Notes under the pieces: generated by a model | What the model saw: the letters and a program-made list of their open reading frames with translations, nothing else | Told to the model about the DNA's origin: nothing | Databases searched by the model: none | In this document: piece after piece, positions 8,028 through 18,213 of the stretch | How the letters are laid out: every line of letters begins with the position of its first letter | How positions within the stretch are numbered: position 1 is the stretch's first letter | From: an uncultured Schlesneria sp. | Lineage (GTDB): Bacteria > Planctomycetota > Planctomycetia > Planctomycetales > Planctomycetaceae | Direction of reading: 5' to 3' | Length of the DNA stretch: 64,000 bases | Assembly: GCA_903840265.1 (NCBI GenBank) | Contig: CAIMFH010000190.1 | Location: 1 to 64,000 of the forward strand | Position numbers and translations under genes: made by a program

Positions 8028-11000
8028 ATGACTCACCGCTTGCGCTCTCTTTCCTTTGTTGCGATCATGATCTCGCTGTCGGCGTGGTTGCTTTGGGATG
8101 ACCCGTCAACGGCTGACGACAGGCCCGGTGTGGGAGTGACCGAGACGGAAGTCTCTAGCGACGAGAAAGAGTTTCAAGAGTTCGTCAAACCGTTGATTCG
8201 GCAACACTGCGTCCGGTGCCATAACGTCGACAACATGAAGTCGGGCATTCGCGTCGATCAGCTTTCGGCGAATCCCGAAGACCGGCAACTGTTCTTGTGG
8301 AAGGATATTCTCAAGCAGGTCGATGAGGGGGCGATGCCGCCGGATGAGGAGCCTCAGCCAAGTGATGACGAGCGAAAGAAGCTGACCGAGTGGATTCAGC
8401 GGACGATGACCGCCGCGATGGCTCGGAATACGCAGCGGAATGGCTCGGTCCGGCGACTGACGGTGTCGCAGTATCGAAACACGTTGCGAGACCTGTTGGG
8501 CCTGGATGAAGATCTGACCGAGGTTCTGCCGCCCGATGGGATCAGCAAAGATGGCTTCGCCAACAATGCTCAGACGATGGTGCTGTCGCCATTGCAGGTT
8601 GAGGCCTATTTCGACATCGCCGAAAAGTCGCTCGACCTGTGCATCGTCGATGAGCAGTCCAAGCCTGCGATTCAGAACTTTCGCATGGACCTGGGTCGCA
8701 AGATCAACCCCACCCCCTGCCCTGACAACTTGGTGTTGGGAGCGAACAGCTTTCTGCTGAACAACGCGGACTTCACGGTGACGCAACTGACTCCACAGAA
8801 GCCGTTCGCGTACGAGCCGTTTTTCATGCAGACGAAGTTCGATTTCATCGAAGGCTACGTCGGGAACGACACGATCCGCGAGTGGCGCAAGTTCGACAGC
8901 ATCTATCATGCGGTGTTTGCCTGCCTGCGCGGCTCGCCCGGATACCCGAAAGGTGAGGCGTTCCAAACGGTTCCTGAAGGGTTGCTGTTGCGACCGGCGA
9001 TCCCGAATTCTGAGATCTTTGGCGTCTCGAATACCTATGGCCCGATGGCGAACTTCAAGATCTCGTTGCGAGAGCTACCAGATCGCGGCAACTTTCGAGT
9101 GACGGTGAAAGCCGCTCGTTACGACGATGCCCTGTTACTGAATCCGTCGAGTGACGCTGCCGCAGGTAACACGGCCGCGAAGATGGTGACAGTCGACAAC
9201 CTGGAGAAATCTGCTGAATCCACGCTCACGATTCCCGAACCGGGCATTTATCAGATCGATGTTTCGCGCATCGCCGGAGAAAGCAAAGGGGTCTTTTCGT
9301 TACAGTTGGGCGAGCGACAGTTTGCGGGGACACTGCCGGATTACAAGAAGCCTGGTTCGAATGATGTGGTCACCCAATCAGCCAGTTCGTTCGCGGTGAT
9401 GCGCCTGCCGCAGGGGAGCACCAAGCTGGTTGCTCGTTACGGCGATAATTCGACGCTGAGGAGTCTGGTGTTCAGTCGGGTTGACGACGACAGCATTCTG
9501 GCCCAACGATTTAGAGCATTTGAAGGTCGCCTGCCATCGGTGGGAGTCTACATGGGGCTGCGTCGTGACTGCGGAAGTACTCTGGCGCGAGTGAGTACGC
9601 CTCAACCCGTGGCGAATGTATTTGGTGAGTTAACCTTCTCTGGCCCGATCAATGACTTTCCCAGTCCTGAGGTCGAGAAAGACAACGTCAACTACCTGGC
9701 GGGAATTCGCGAGATCGGTATTCGTAGCGAATACACCGATGGTCGCGATATGCCGCGCCTGTTGATTCGGTCGATCGAATTCGAAGGACCCTACTACGCG
9801 GAGTGGCCGCCGGTGCCGCACCGTAATATCTTCATCGAGTCGCCGCATAAGAACGAACCCGAGACGTACGCTCGCGAGATCATTCAGTCGTTCACGACTC
9901 GGGCCTTTCGGAGACCCGCTACCGACGACGAACAGGCCGCGCTTTTCAAGATCTGGAAGCAGACGTACGCCGAGAACCAGGATTTTTCACAGAGCATCAA
10001 GGACGCCCTGCTGGCCGTGCTGACGGCACCTCAGTTCTTGTTCCTGATCGAAAACAGTTCGGGCCCTGAACCCGAAGACCTGACAGATTATGAGCTGGCG
10101 GCGAAGCTGTCGTACTTCTTATGGAATACGGCTTCTGATCAACAACTGCTGGAGTTGGCGGCCAAGAATTCATTGCGTGAGTCGATCGATGTGCAAGTGG
10201 AACGGATGATCCAAGATCAACGCTTCGAGCAGGGGATGCAGCAGTTCGTCTCGCAGTGGCTGAGCCTCGACAAGTTCGACGTGGTGTCGATCGACGAGAA
10301 ACGATTTCCGAAGTTGAGTCGCGTGGCCAAAAGCCATTTGCGGCAGGAGCCAATTCAGTTCGTACGGCATCTGATTCAACACAACCTGCCCCTAAAGAAC
10401 TTGATTCAGGCCGATTTCATCATGGCCGATGAAGTGGTCGCCAGTTACTACAACCTGGGAGATCGTACCGAGAGCGGATTCAATTTTGTGCCGCTGAAGC
10501 ATGAGAACGAAAACCTGGGGGGCGTGCTGACCTCGGCCGGGATTCTGGCCGGGCTGTCTGATGGACGTGAACCCAACCCGGTCAAACGAGGAGCGTGGTT
10601 CGCTCGCAAGATTGTCGCCGAACCACCAGACGACCCGCCGCCAAACGTTCCCAAGCTGCCGGAAGATGACGCCGCCAAGTTGACTCTGCGGCAAAGGCTG
10701 GAGCAGCATCGCAATCAAGAAGGCTGCGCGAAGTGCCACACGGGGATCGATCCGTGGGGCTTGCCGTTCGAGAAATACGATGCGGCCGGCCGCTTCCGCA
10801 ATGAAGCTGTCGAGTCGTCTTCGACGTTGCCGGACGGAGCCGAGGTGAGCGACGTGAACAGCCTGAAGGCTCATCTGATCAACGACCGATTGGACCAGGT
10901 CGCTTTCAGTTATTTGAAGCATCTGGCGTGTTATGCCACTGGTCGCAGCCTGACCTACAACGAGCTGGTGTCTCTGCGGAAGGAAAGCCAGGAACTGCGA

Positions 11001-11069
11001 GCGCAGGGATATGGAACTCGCGATTTGCTGAAGTTCGTGGTGACGAGTGACATCTTCATGAAGAAGTGA
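8028..11069 (+). CDS. DUF1592/DUF1588/DUF1595-type cytochrome-c-like protein
   Basis: From ATG 8028: signal peptide, CVRCH and CAKCH (CxxCH) motifs, FTTRAFRRPATDDE, LSYFLWNTASDQQLLELA, GVLTSAGILAGLSDGREPNPVKRGAW, which are hallmark planctomycete domains. Confidence 0.92.
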   Translation: MTHRLRSLSFVAIMISLSAWLLWDDPSTADDRPGVGVTETEVSSDEKEFQEFVKPLIRQHCVRCHNVDNMKSGIRVDQLSANPEDRQLFLWKDILKQVDEGAMPPDEEPQPSDDERKKLTEWIQRTMTAAMARNTQRNGSVRRLTVSQYRNTLRDLLGLDEDLTEVLPPDGISKDGFANNAQTMVLSPLQVEAYFDIAEKSLDLCIVDEQSKPAIQNFRMDLGRKINPTPCPDNLVLGANSFLLNNADFTVTQLTPQKPFAYEPFFMQTKFDFIEGYVGNDTIREWRKFDSIYHAVFACLRGSPGYPKGEAFQTVPEGLLLRPAIPNSEIFGVSNTYGPMANFKISLRELPDRGNFRVTVKAARYDDALLLNPSSDAAAGNTAAKMVTVDNLEKSAESTLTIPEPGIYQIDVSRIAGESKGVFSLQLGERQFAGTLPDYKKPGSNDVVTQSASSFAVMRLPQGSTKLVARYGDNSTLRSLVFSRVDDDSILAQRFRAFEGRLPSVGVYMGLRRDCGSTLARVSTPQPVANVFGELTFSGPINDFPSPEVEKDNVNYLAGIREIGIRSEYTDGRDMPRLLIRSIEFEGPYYAEWPPVPHRNIFIESPHKNEPETYAREIIQSFTTRAFRRPATDDEQAALFKIWKQTYAENQDFSQSIKDALLAVLTAPQFLFLIENSSGPEPEDLTDYELAAKLSYFLWNTASDQQLLELAAKNSLRESIDVQVERMIQDQRFEQGMQQFVSQWLSLDKFDVVSIDEKRFPKLSRVAKSHLRQEPIQFVRHLIQHNLPLKNLIQADFIMADEVVASYYNLGDRTESGFNFVPLKHENENLGGVLTSAGILAGLSDGREPNPVKRGAWFARKIVAEPPDDPPPNVPKLPEDDAAKLTLRQRLEQHRNQEGCAKCHTGIDPWGLPFEKYDAAGRFRNEAVESSSTLPDGAEVSDVNSLKAHLINDRLDQVAFSYLKHLACYATGRSLTYNELVSLRKESQELRAQGYGTRDLLKFVVTSDIFMKK

Positions 11070-11096
11070 CGGGAACTGAGGGAAGAAGAGTTTTTA

Positions 11097-11128
11097 GCCA
11101 CGGATGAACACCGATTGAACACGGATGA
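11097..11128 (+). repeat. Repeat family B, copy 2
   Basis: gccacggatgaacaccgattgaacacggatga just after the DUF1592 gene. Confidence 0.5.
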
Positions 11129-11192
11129 GGAAGGAGTTTCGGGTAAGAAACGTTTTTCCGTTAGAGAGACGATCAAAAAATCGCGAAGTTAT

Positions 11193-11224
11193 CCGCGTGC
11201 TGACGCAGCGCAGCTCACCTGGAT
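11193..11224 (+). repeat. Repeat family C (CCGCGTGCTNACGCAGCGCRGCTCACCT), copy 1
   Basis: ccgcgtgctgacgcagcgcagctcacctggat; near-identical to 27353-27385. Confidence 0.6.
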
Positions 11225-11306
11225 CCCTTAGGGAGACCTTGTGTTCGTTTGAATGGAATGCATAAAATTACGTTGACTTGAATCATCGGCCGTGTCGCCA
11301 CGCCGG

Positions 11307-11338
11307 ACGCGCGGGGCGATGCCCACGCGGTTAAACGA
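11307..11338 (+). repeat. REP-like repeat family A, copy 2
   Basis: acgcgcggggcgatgcccacgcggttaaacga; can fold as CGCG-GGGC-GAT-GCCC-(A)-CGCG. Confidence 0.7.
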
Positions 11339-11378
11339 TTCCCGCCTACCCTGCCCTGCCTCGATTGGATTCTACCAC

Positions 11379-12713
11379 ATGACTAGCGTTCGACTTGATC
11401 GCCGATCCGTGTTGAAGGGCTTGGCTGGGGTCACTTTGGCGCTGCCGATTCTGGAGGCGATGGGGAAGGAAGTCGTGAATCAGGCGCCGCGACGATTCTG
11501 CGCGCTGTACACCGCGAATGGGATGTCGCTGCCGAATCCCAAGCATGCGATGCCGGAGTGGAGTTGGTTTCCGACGAAGGAAGGACGCGACTTTGAGTTT
11601 GGGAAGTCGACCGAGTCGCTGAGTCCGTTCCGCGACCAAGTCAGCTTTCTGGGTGGATTGCAGCACGCGAACGGCGGCAAGGCCGATCCGCATCTTTGTT
11701 CCGACATGTGGCTGACGGGTGCGCCGTTGCATGATCCGAAGCCAGGGACGTTCAACTCGGTCGCATTGGATCAGGTGATTGCGCTGCACACGAAGAAGTA
11801 TTGCCGACAGCCTTCATTGGTCTTGTCGATCGATGCGGGTGTCGGATTTCTGTCACGTACGGGAACGATTTCGTACAACCTGGAAGGGAAGCCGATCCCT
11901 GCCGAAAACAATCCGCGGCGCGTGTTCGATCGACTGTTTCGCGGCGACAAGTCGTCGTTGGAAGCGCAGCGCGAACAATTGCGGAAGCGGATCAAGTTGG
12001 TCGATGCCGTGCTGGAGAGTGCGAAGTCGCTGCATAAACAACTCGGCAAGTCGGACAGTGAGCGAATGGATCAGTATCTGACGTCGCTCGATGAAATCGA
12101 AAGCCGACTGACGGCGTCGGAGAAGTGGATCGATATTCCGATTAAGACTCAGGATTACAGCCATTTGAATCTGGAGGCAAATTCGGAAGGGGAACCGGGC
12201 GAATACTATCGCAACATGTTCGACCTGATCGCCCTCGCGTTCGATGCAGATATCACTCGGTCGGTAACCTTCATGTTGAACCGCGAAGACGGCATGGGAG
12301 TCAGTGATACGTTCCCGATCAAGCTGGGCCTAAAGCGAACTCATCACAATCTGTCTCACGCCGAAGACAAAGACGGTCAGTTGGCATTCGCGAAGTACGA
12401 CCAGTTCCTGACCGAACAGGTCGCTCATTTCCTAGGCCGACTCAAACAGTATCAGGACATGGAATCGAGCGTGCTGGAGAACACCATCGTGTTGTTCGGC
12501 AGTGGAGCGAGTACGACTCACAACCCAACAAACATCCCCACACTGTTGGCGGGTGGAACCAAGATGGGCCTGAAACACGGAACTTACTGGCGCAAGGCGA
12601 ATACGCCGATGTCGAACGTTCACCTGAGTATCCTGCGCTCGATGGGAATCGAAGAGGCGGCGTTCTCTGACAGTACTGGCACGATCGGCGAATCGATCTT
12701 CACGAAAGTGTAA
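11379..12713 (+). CDS. DUF1552 domain protein
   Basis: [28 protein letters not shown]...[19 protein letters not shown]...[18 protein letters not shown]; located directly after the DUF1592 gene as is usual in planctomycetes. Confidence 0.92.
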   Translation: MTSVRLDRRSVLKGLAGVTLALPILEAMGKEVVNQAPRRFCALYTANGMSLPNPKHAMPEWSWFPTKEGRDFEFGKSTESLSPFRDQVSFLGGLQHANGGKADPHLCSDMWLTGAPLHDPKPGTFNSVALDQVIALHTKKYCRQPSLVLSIDAGVGFLSRTGTISYNLEGKPIPAENNPRRVFDRLFRGDKSSLEAQREQLRKRIKLVDAVLESAKSLHKQLGKSDSERMDQYLTSLDEIESRLTASEKWIDIPIKTQDYSHLNLEANSEGEPGEYYRNMFDLIALAFDADITRSVTFMLNREDGMGVSDTFPIKLGLKRTHHNLSHAEDKDGQLAFAKYDQFLTEQVAHFLGRLKQYQDMESSVLENTIVLFGSGASTTHNPTNIPTLLAGGTKMGLKHGTYWRKANTPMSNVHLSILRSMGIEEAAFSDSTGTIGESIFTKV

Positions 12714-12884
12714 GTGATCTAACGCAATTCGATCGGATGACCAGCCTCACTTAGGCAAGCTTGTCGCCAGCGAAGAATGACGCCGCGCGCGTTGTTTGTT
12801 ATGTTCGTGAAGTCGTAAAACGAATTGAGCGACGGCATTGTCGATGCCGATGAAACTTGCTGCTTACAACGTCGAGATTTCAAT

Positions 12885-14327
12885 ATGCGATTTTGCTCCT
12901 TGTGGCTCTGTCTGGTTGCACTTGTCATCGGCGACCAGGATATTGCGTTCGCGCAGAAGCCCGCCTTGAACGACAGTATCAGTCGGCGTGGCGAAGAGAC
13001 GTGGGCTGTTGCCAAGCAGATCTGGCAGTTTGCTGAGCCTGGCTATCAGGAGACGCAGTCTTCGAAGCTTCTGGCGGATACGCTGGAAAAAGCGGGATTT
13101 GTCGTTAAGCGCGGTGTGGCGGACATTCCGACGGCATTCACAGCCACATACGGCGAGGGGAAGCCGGTCATCGGGATCATGGGTGAATACGACGCGTTGC
13201 CGGGGTTGTCTCAGCAGGCCGTTCCCGAGCAGTTGGCTCGTGAAGGGGCATCTTACGGACATGGGTGCGGGCATCACATGTTTGGGGCCGCGTCGATGTC
13301 GGCTGCGATCGCGATTGCTGAGCAGATCAAGGCGGGGCATCTTCGCGGGACTGTCCGTTTTTACGGGTGTCCTGCCGAAGAGGGTGGCAGCGGCAAGACG
13401 TTTATGGTGCGAGCCGGGTTGTTCAATGATTGTGATGCGGCCCTGCACTGGCATCCTTCATCGCGAAATTCGGCGGGAGACGGATCGTGCCTGGCACGGG
13501 CGGCAGTGAAGTTTCGCTTTAAAGGGACGAGTGCTCATGCCGCTGGTTCGCCTGATTTGGGGCGGTCGGCTGTGGATGCGGTCGAGTTGGCCGCTCACGC
13601 TTCCGAGTTGATGCGCGAACATACTCCGGACTTCACTCGGATTCATCACGTGATCACGGCCGGCGGCGGGGCCCCGAACGTCGTACCCGATTTCGGCGAG
13701 GTCTTCTTTTACCTGCGTCATCCCAAGGCAGAGATCGTGAAGGAGCTTTACCCACGGTTGCTGAGGTGTGCTCAGGGGGCGGCCCTGGCGACCGATACGA
13801 AACTCGAAGAAGTTTATCTCGGCGGAACGATGGAAATCATGGCAAACGAGACGCTCGCACAGGTGGCCATGAACAATCTGAAACAGTTGAACGATCTGAA
13901 GTACACGCCTGAAGAATTGGAGTTTGCCGCGCGGATCCAGTCAACTCTGAGTAAGCCGCTACCGCTCGATACGTTGACCCAGGTGTTTAACACCAGCACC
14001 GATGTCGGCAAAGGTTCGACGGATGTCGGCGACGTTTCCTGGGTCGTGCCGACGACCGGGTTCACCACGTCGTGCTATGTGCCAGGAACGGGAGCTCACT
14101 CGTGGCAGGCCGTCGCGGCCGGCGGAATGTCGATCGGTAAGAAGGGGATGCAGTTGGCGGCGCGAACCATGGCCGCCACCACGTGGGATCTATTTCAACA
14201 GCCCGAAACGCTGGCCGCCGCGAAAGCGGAATTCGCCAAGAGGTTGGAAGGTCGCAAGTATGACCCGCTGCTGCTACCCGGCCAGAAGGCCCCATTGGAT
14301 TACCGGAACTCGCCGGTCGCTCAATAA
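12885..14327 (+). CDS. M20 family amidohydrolase (AbgB-like), exported
   Basis: Signal peptide from ATG 12885; GIMGEYDALPGLSQ...GHGCGHHMFGAASM...YGCPAEEGGSGKTFMVRAG...SAHAAGSPDLGRSAVDAVEL, the M20/amidohydrolase signature. Confidence 0.9.
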   Translation: MRFCSLWLCLVALVIGDQDIAFAQKPALNDSISRRGEETWAVAKQIWQFAEPGYQETQSSKLLADTLEKAGFVVKRGVADIPTAFTATYGEGKPVIGIMGEYDALPGLSQQAVPEQLAREGASYGHGCGHHMFGAASMSAAIAIAEQIKAGHLRGTVRFYGCPAEEGGSGKTFMVRAGLFNDCDAALHWHPSSRNSAGDGSCLARAAVKFRFKGTSAHAAGSPDLGRSAVDAVELAAHASELMREHTPDFTRIHHVITAGGGAPNVVPDFGEVFFYLRHPKAEIVKELYPRLLRCAQGAALATDTKLEEVYLGGTMEIMANETLAQVAMNNLKQLNDLKYTPEELEFAARIQSTLSKPLPLDTLTQVFNTSTDVGKGSTDVGDVSWVVPTTGFTTSCYVPGTGAHSWQAVAAGGMSIGKKGMQLAARTMAATTWDLFQQPETLAAAKAEFAKRLEGRKYDPLLLPGQKAPLDYRNSPVAQ

Positions 14328-14504
14328 GAACAGCAGAAGCCGGCTCAACTACTCCATTGCGTCGACAGAATTCTTACGACGCTGTTATCTGGTCGATTTA
14401 CAGACAAATCGCTATTGCCTTGCGCCATTATGCGCAACAACATGGACCCGCACGTCCGGTATTTGTTGCATCTTCATCGACTCTCCACTTCCAAAGGGTT
14501 CGCC

Positions 14505-15430
14505 ATGGACCGCAGAGTTCGCGCTCGTGGGTTCACGTTGATTGAGTTGCTGGTGGTCATTGCGATCATCGCGGTACTGATCGCACTTCTCTTGCCAGCC
14601 GTGCAACAGGCGCGCGAGGCAGCTCGACGTTCGCAGTGTGCCAACAACCTGCATCAGCTGGTGACAGCGATGCATAACTACGAATCGACTTACACGTGCT
14701 TCCCACCCGGAAGCATCGGCCCCATGCAGGGCGACAGCAATTTTGCCGCTCCGTGGGCCGATCCGAGTGTGGGGGCTGTTGCCCGTGGGGTCACTTCAGT
14801 TGGGCCGCCATGATTCTGCCTCAGATCGATGGCACCAACGTTTACAACATTATCGATTTCACGGTGCCTGCCTACGTCTATTCGATCGTCGAGAATGGGA
14901 CTCAACGCGGTCCGGCGGGCGATCCAAAAAACAAGTTGGCTGCGACATCGATGCCACCAGTATTTGTCTGTCCTTCGGCTCCACGCGTTCAGCCGGCGAA
15001 TCAGAATAAAGATTATGGAATCAACGGCGGAACCGGAATCTGCTGTCCGGAAAGAGCACAAACGGGCATGAACGGTATTGGGTTCGTCAACAGCTCTGTT
15101 CGACTGGGGCATATCATCGATGGCACGAGCAATACACTGATGTTTGCCGAGTTGGCTCATACGACAAACCATAGCTGGCTCGATCGCAACACGGGCTCGA
15201 ACCCATTTCTGTTTGTGCATCATCCCTCGGAGGGCTATGTCGACGCGACAGCCCAGGATCTGCCTGACAATCACACGTACAACAACCGTGCGGCCGAGTC
15301 GCATCATGTGGGTGGTGTTCAAGCCGTCTTTGCAGATGGCCATCTCAAGTTCATCAGTGACAACATTGACACCAACACCTACATCAAGCTGTTCAGTCGA
15401 AACGGTTCGGAGGTCGTTGGCGACTTTTAA
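14505..15430 (+). pseudogene. DUF1559 prepilin-like protein, frame-disrupted
   Basis: N-terminus [38 protein letters not shown] in one frame (ORF ends 14813). The C-terminal part, [26 protein letters not shown]...HVGGVQAVFADGHLKFISDNID, is in another frame (to 15430). Switch at the G run 14771-14775. Confidence 0.85.
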
Positions 15431-15524
15431 GTCTGGCCGACGGTCCCGACGCCTGTCCGAGGACCGTTGTCTCGCAATTCCAAGCTCTCGAATTTCCCGA
15501 TCATTTCACACCAGGATCGCCGCA

Positions 15525-15974
15525 ATGCTGGGTTGGTTTGTCCAAAAGTCCCACCGCTCTGCCCTTTGGTTCGCCATTGCTTGTTGCCTTTTCTGTTCAT
15601 GTTCCAAAGCCACCAATACAGTGAAAGTTCATCGTGTCTCGGGAGTCCTCACCGTGAAGGGCGTGCCGGCACCAAGCTTTCTCATTCATTTCACCCCGGA
15701 AAAAGGACGACCCAGCACCGGCGCGAGCGACGCCAAAGGGGCCTTCGAGATGCGTCTGGAACGAGATCGGGCGGGAGTTGTCCCCAGTCAGCACAAGGTC
15801 TGGATCGAATACAAGCCGAGCAGTCCTGCGGAAGAAATGAAGATCCGCGAGGGGAATAGTCCGTTGTCGGCCGAGTTGCAGGAGGCACTCAAGAAATACG
15901 GATCTGCTGAAACGACGCCCTATCGAGTCACCGTCGACAAGGATCAAAAGGATCTGGCGATCAAGCTGGACTAG
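15525..15974 (+). CDS. Small lipoprotein, carboxypeptidase-regulatory-like
   Basis: MLGWFVQKSHRSALWFAIACCLFCSCSKATNTVKVHRVSGVLTVKGVPAPSFLIHFTPEKG has a lipobox-like Cys; follows the DUF1559 gene, a common planctomycete pairing. Confidence 0.75.
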   Translation: MLGWFVQKSHRSALWFAIACCLFCSCSKATNTVKVHRVSGVLTVKGVPAPSFLIHFTPEKGRPSTGASDAKGAFEMRLERDRAGVVPSQHKVWIEYKPSSPAEEMKIREGNSPLSAELQEALKKYGSAETTPYRVTVDKDQKDLAIKLD

Positions 15975-16117
15975 TGCGGGTCGCACTTACGTGTCGCGTT
16001 GAAACATGGGTTAGACGCCGTGGATAGTCTTGGTTGATCTGCGTGTCTTTCAACCACAACTTCAAATCGCTGGCATAGGCGGCAAACATGTGCTCCAGTG
16101 TTTCGGCACTTTCGACT

Positions 16118-16549
16118 TCAATGAACGGCTGGCCGACCCGAGAATTTGACAGGGCATTCCACGACGACGACGGCAGTGTTGCGGGTCGATTCTATTGAGC
16201 CAATCACGATGGCATCGTACCCCGTCTGACGGGTGTGGCCGCTCCAAATGAAGATGACCGAGCATCCGTTGAGTACCCATATCAAACATGCTGGTTGTCG
16301 CTTCGATCTTGCCGCTGATATGAAAACAGCGATTGCCGATCGTCGAAGTCGCCACCACCACTGTCGAATCGACCCCTTCACTGACATAGTGAACTCGCGA
16401 ATCGTATCCCAGCTCTCAACGTCATGGCCGAAGGTCGGCAGCCCCAGGGGAACTGCAGGGACGATGAGCATTGCGATGGGACACAAGCAGGCCAGTCCCG
16501 CGAGGTGGGCAGTTAAGTGAAGCCGGGCGAAACGTATCAAATTTCGCAA
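16118..16549 (-). other. Uncertain ORF, possibly with compensating frameshifts
   Basis: 143-aa open frame with a hydrophobic N-terminus. The middle third reads more protein-like in the alternative frame (DSTVVVATSTIGNRCFHISGKIEATTSMFDMGTQRMLGHLHLERPH). Confidence 0.3.
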
Positions 16550-16756
16550 AATCGACCAATATCTCTCAAGAAATCGCCTGATCGTGCCGACGGCGGCCGA
16601 AGCTGATCTTGTTGGCCCAACCGATTTTCACTACGTTTCCGCCCTCCAACTCCTTTTATCAATTCGCGGTTTGCCATTTCCCGGTCGCCACTCGCTTCGC
16701 TCGAAGTCGTGTGCTGGCCGAACGATATGATGCCCTCCAACATCTCAGGTTTAGCA

Positions 16757-18055
16757 ATGTTTCGATCGGTCGGGCTGCTGGTGCTCGGACTTGGCTTATG
16801 CGCCGCCTGCGGGTGTGCATCGGTCGGGACGGGTCGTAGCACGAAGCAGACCGAGCGTGCGTCCTGGGGACGGAGCCGTGTCGAGAAGGAATCGGTAACC
16901 AAAAATGACAAGTCAGCCGTCGTCTCCTTCCGAGCCCCTCGGCGCAATCCGGAAACGCCTGCCGACTCTAAAGATTCATCGTTCCCCGGCCACTCTGCAG
17001 AGCTTCCGCTCGTCTCTTCCGGCAGCTCTGATCGAGAATCTCTGGTCACACGGGCTGGATACGAAGACGAGTCGCCACGCACTCTGAATTCAAAAACAGA
17101 TTCGGTCGAGTTCGAGTCGGGCGTCATCGACGCTCATTATCGTTCGGACCGTGATGCCTCGGACAATCCGATCCAACTGCAGGGACTGCAAGCGATCTCG
17201 GAATCGATGGATGCCGAAGACCCCGGTGGAATCGACGAATGGGCGCAGCGACCGAAGGACGCTCCAGTTCAGCAGGCGGACTTGGATTCTCATGTGACCG
17301 GCGTCAGCCTGACCTCACACCAGGCCAATCCACCACCGAGTCCATGGCAGGCGGAACTCGACCAGTTAATCGTGCGGGCCGAACGCGAATTGGCCTCGTT
17401 GTCGCCGCGAAATGCTGACACAGCCGCAGAGTACCGCCGCCTTCAAGTGCATCTGCGCTTCCTCTATTTGCTGGCCCGGCATCCCGAACAAGCCCTGACA
17501 GTGATCCCCTCGCTCGACCCGGCCGATCAAGAGTATTGGCAGGAGATGGTTTGGGCGATCACCAATTCGCTCGATCCCGACGAACAGTTGTCGCCTCGCG
17601 ATCGAGCTGCTCACACGATCCCGCGGATTAATAATGCGTTGCGACGCCTGCGCGAGCAAGCCGATTTGTCGATTCGAAACAGTGCGTTCTGCGAGGAGAT
17701 CTCTTACTACGGCAACTACAAGCGGTTCCCCCGCGAAGAGTTCGTGCCGGGACAACCCGTCTTGCTCTACGCCGAAATTGAAAACTTCCGCAGCGAACCC
17801 TCCACGACTGGCGAGTACCGAACACTGCTGCGATCGCTGGTCGAAATTGTCGGTCCAAATGGTCAGATCCGCTGGAAAAAGAGCTTTGCGGCGACGGAAG
17901 ATCTGTGCCGCAATCCGCGACGCGACTACTTCCACAACTATCAGTTCACAATCCCCGATCGTCTGCCACTGGGACCTCATACCCTCAGGTTGACTGTCGT
18001 CGACGAGTTGAGCGGTAAACAAGCGACCAGCATGATCAAATTCATGGTCAAGTGA
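16757..18055 (+). CDS. Putative lipoprotein of unknown function
   Basis: MFRSVGLLVLGLGLCAACGCASVGTG has a lipobox-like N-terminus; long Ser/Thr/charged linker and a C-terminal beta-rich domain (QPVLLYAEIENFRSEPSTTGEYRTLLRSLVEIVGPNGQIRWKK). Confidence 0.7.
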   Translation: MFRSVGLLVLGLGLCAACGCASVGTGRSTKQTERASWGRSRVEKESVTKNDKSAVVSFRAPRRNPETPADSKDSSFPGHSAELPLVSSGSSDRESLVTRAGYEDESPRTLNSKTDSVEFESGVIDAHYRSDRDASDNPIQLQGLQAISESMDAEDPGGIDEWAQRPKDAPVQQADLDSHVTGVSLTSHQANPPPSPWQAELDQLIVRAERELASLSPRNADTAAEYRRLQVHLRFLYLLARHPEQALTVIPSLDPADQEYWQEMVWAITNSLDPDEQLSPRDRAAHTIPRINNALRRLREQADLSIRNSAFCEEISYYGNYKRFPREEFVPGQPVLLYAEIENFRSEPSTTGEYRTLLRSLVEIVGPNGQIRWKKSFAATEDLCRNPRRDYFHNYQFTIPDRLPLGPHTLRLTVVDELSGKQATSMIKFMVK

Positions 18056-18213
18056 TCGCGGTCGCCAATCGCGATTCAGGTCGCGACATCCTCGCCAAGT
18101 CCTCCGGTTATCAAAGTGACCTTCGCGCGGGACGACATTTCGGAATAATCCCCAGAGCGTGGTTCGATCGGACGGAATCCGCGCTGCTTTTTGGATTTGG
18201 GGGGACGCTGGTC

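Noticed and set aside
8106-8966. 286-aa minus-strand ORF within the DUF1592 gene
   Set aside because: Shadow ORF antisense to a confidently assigned gene.
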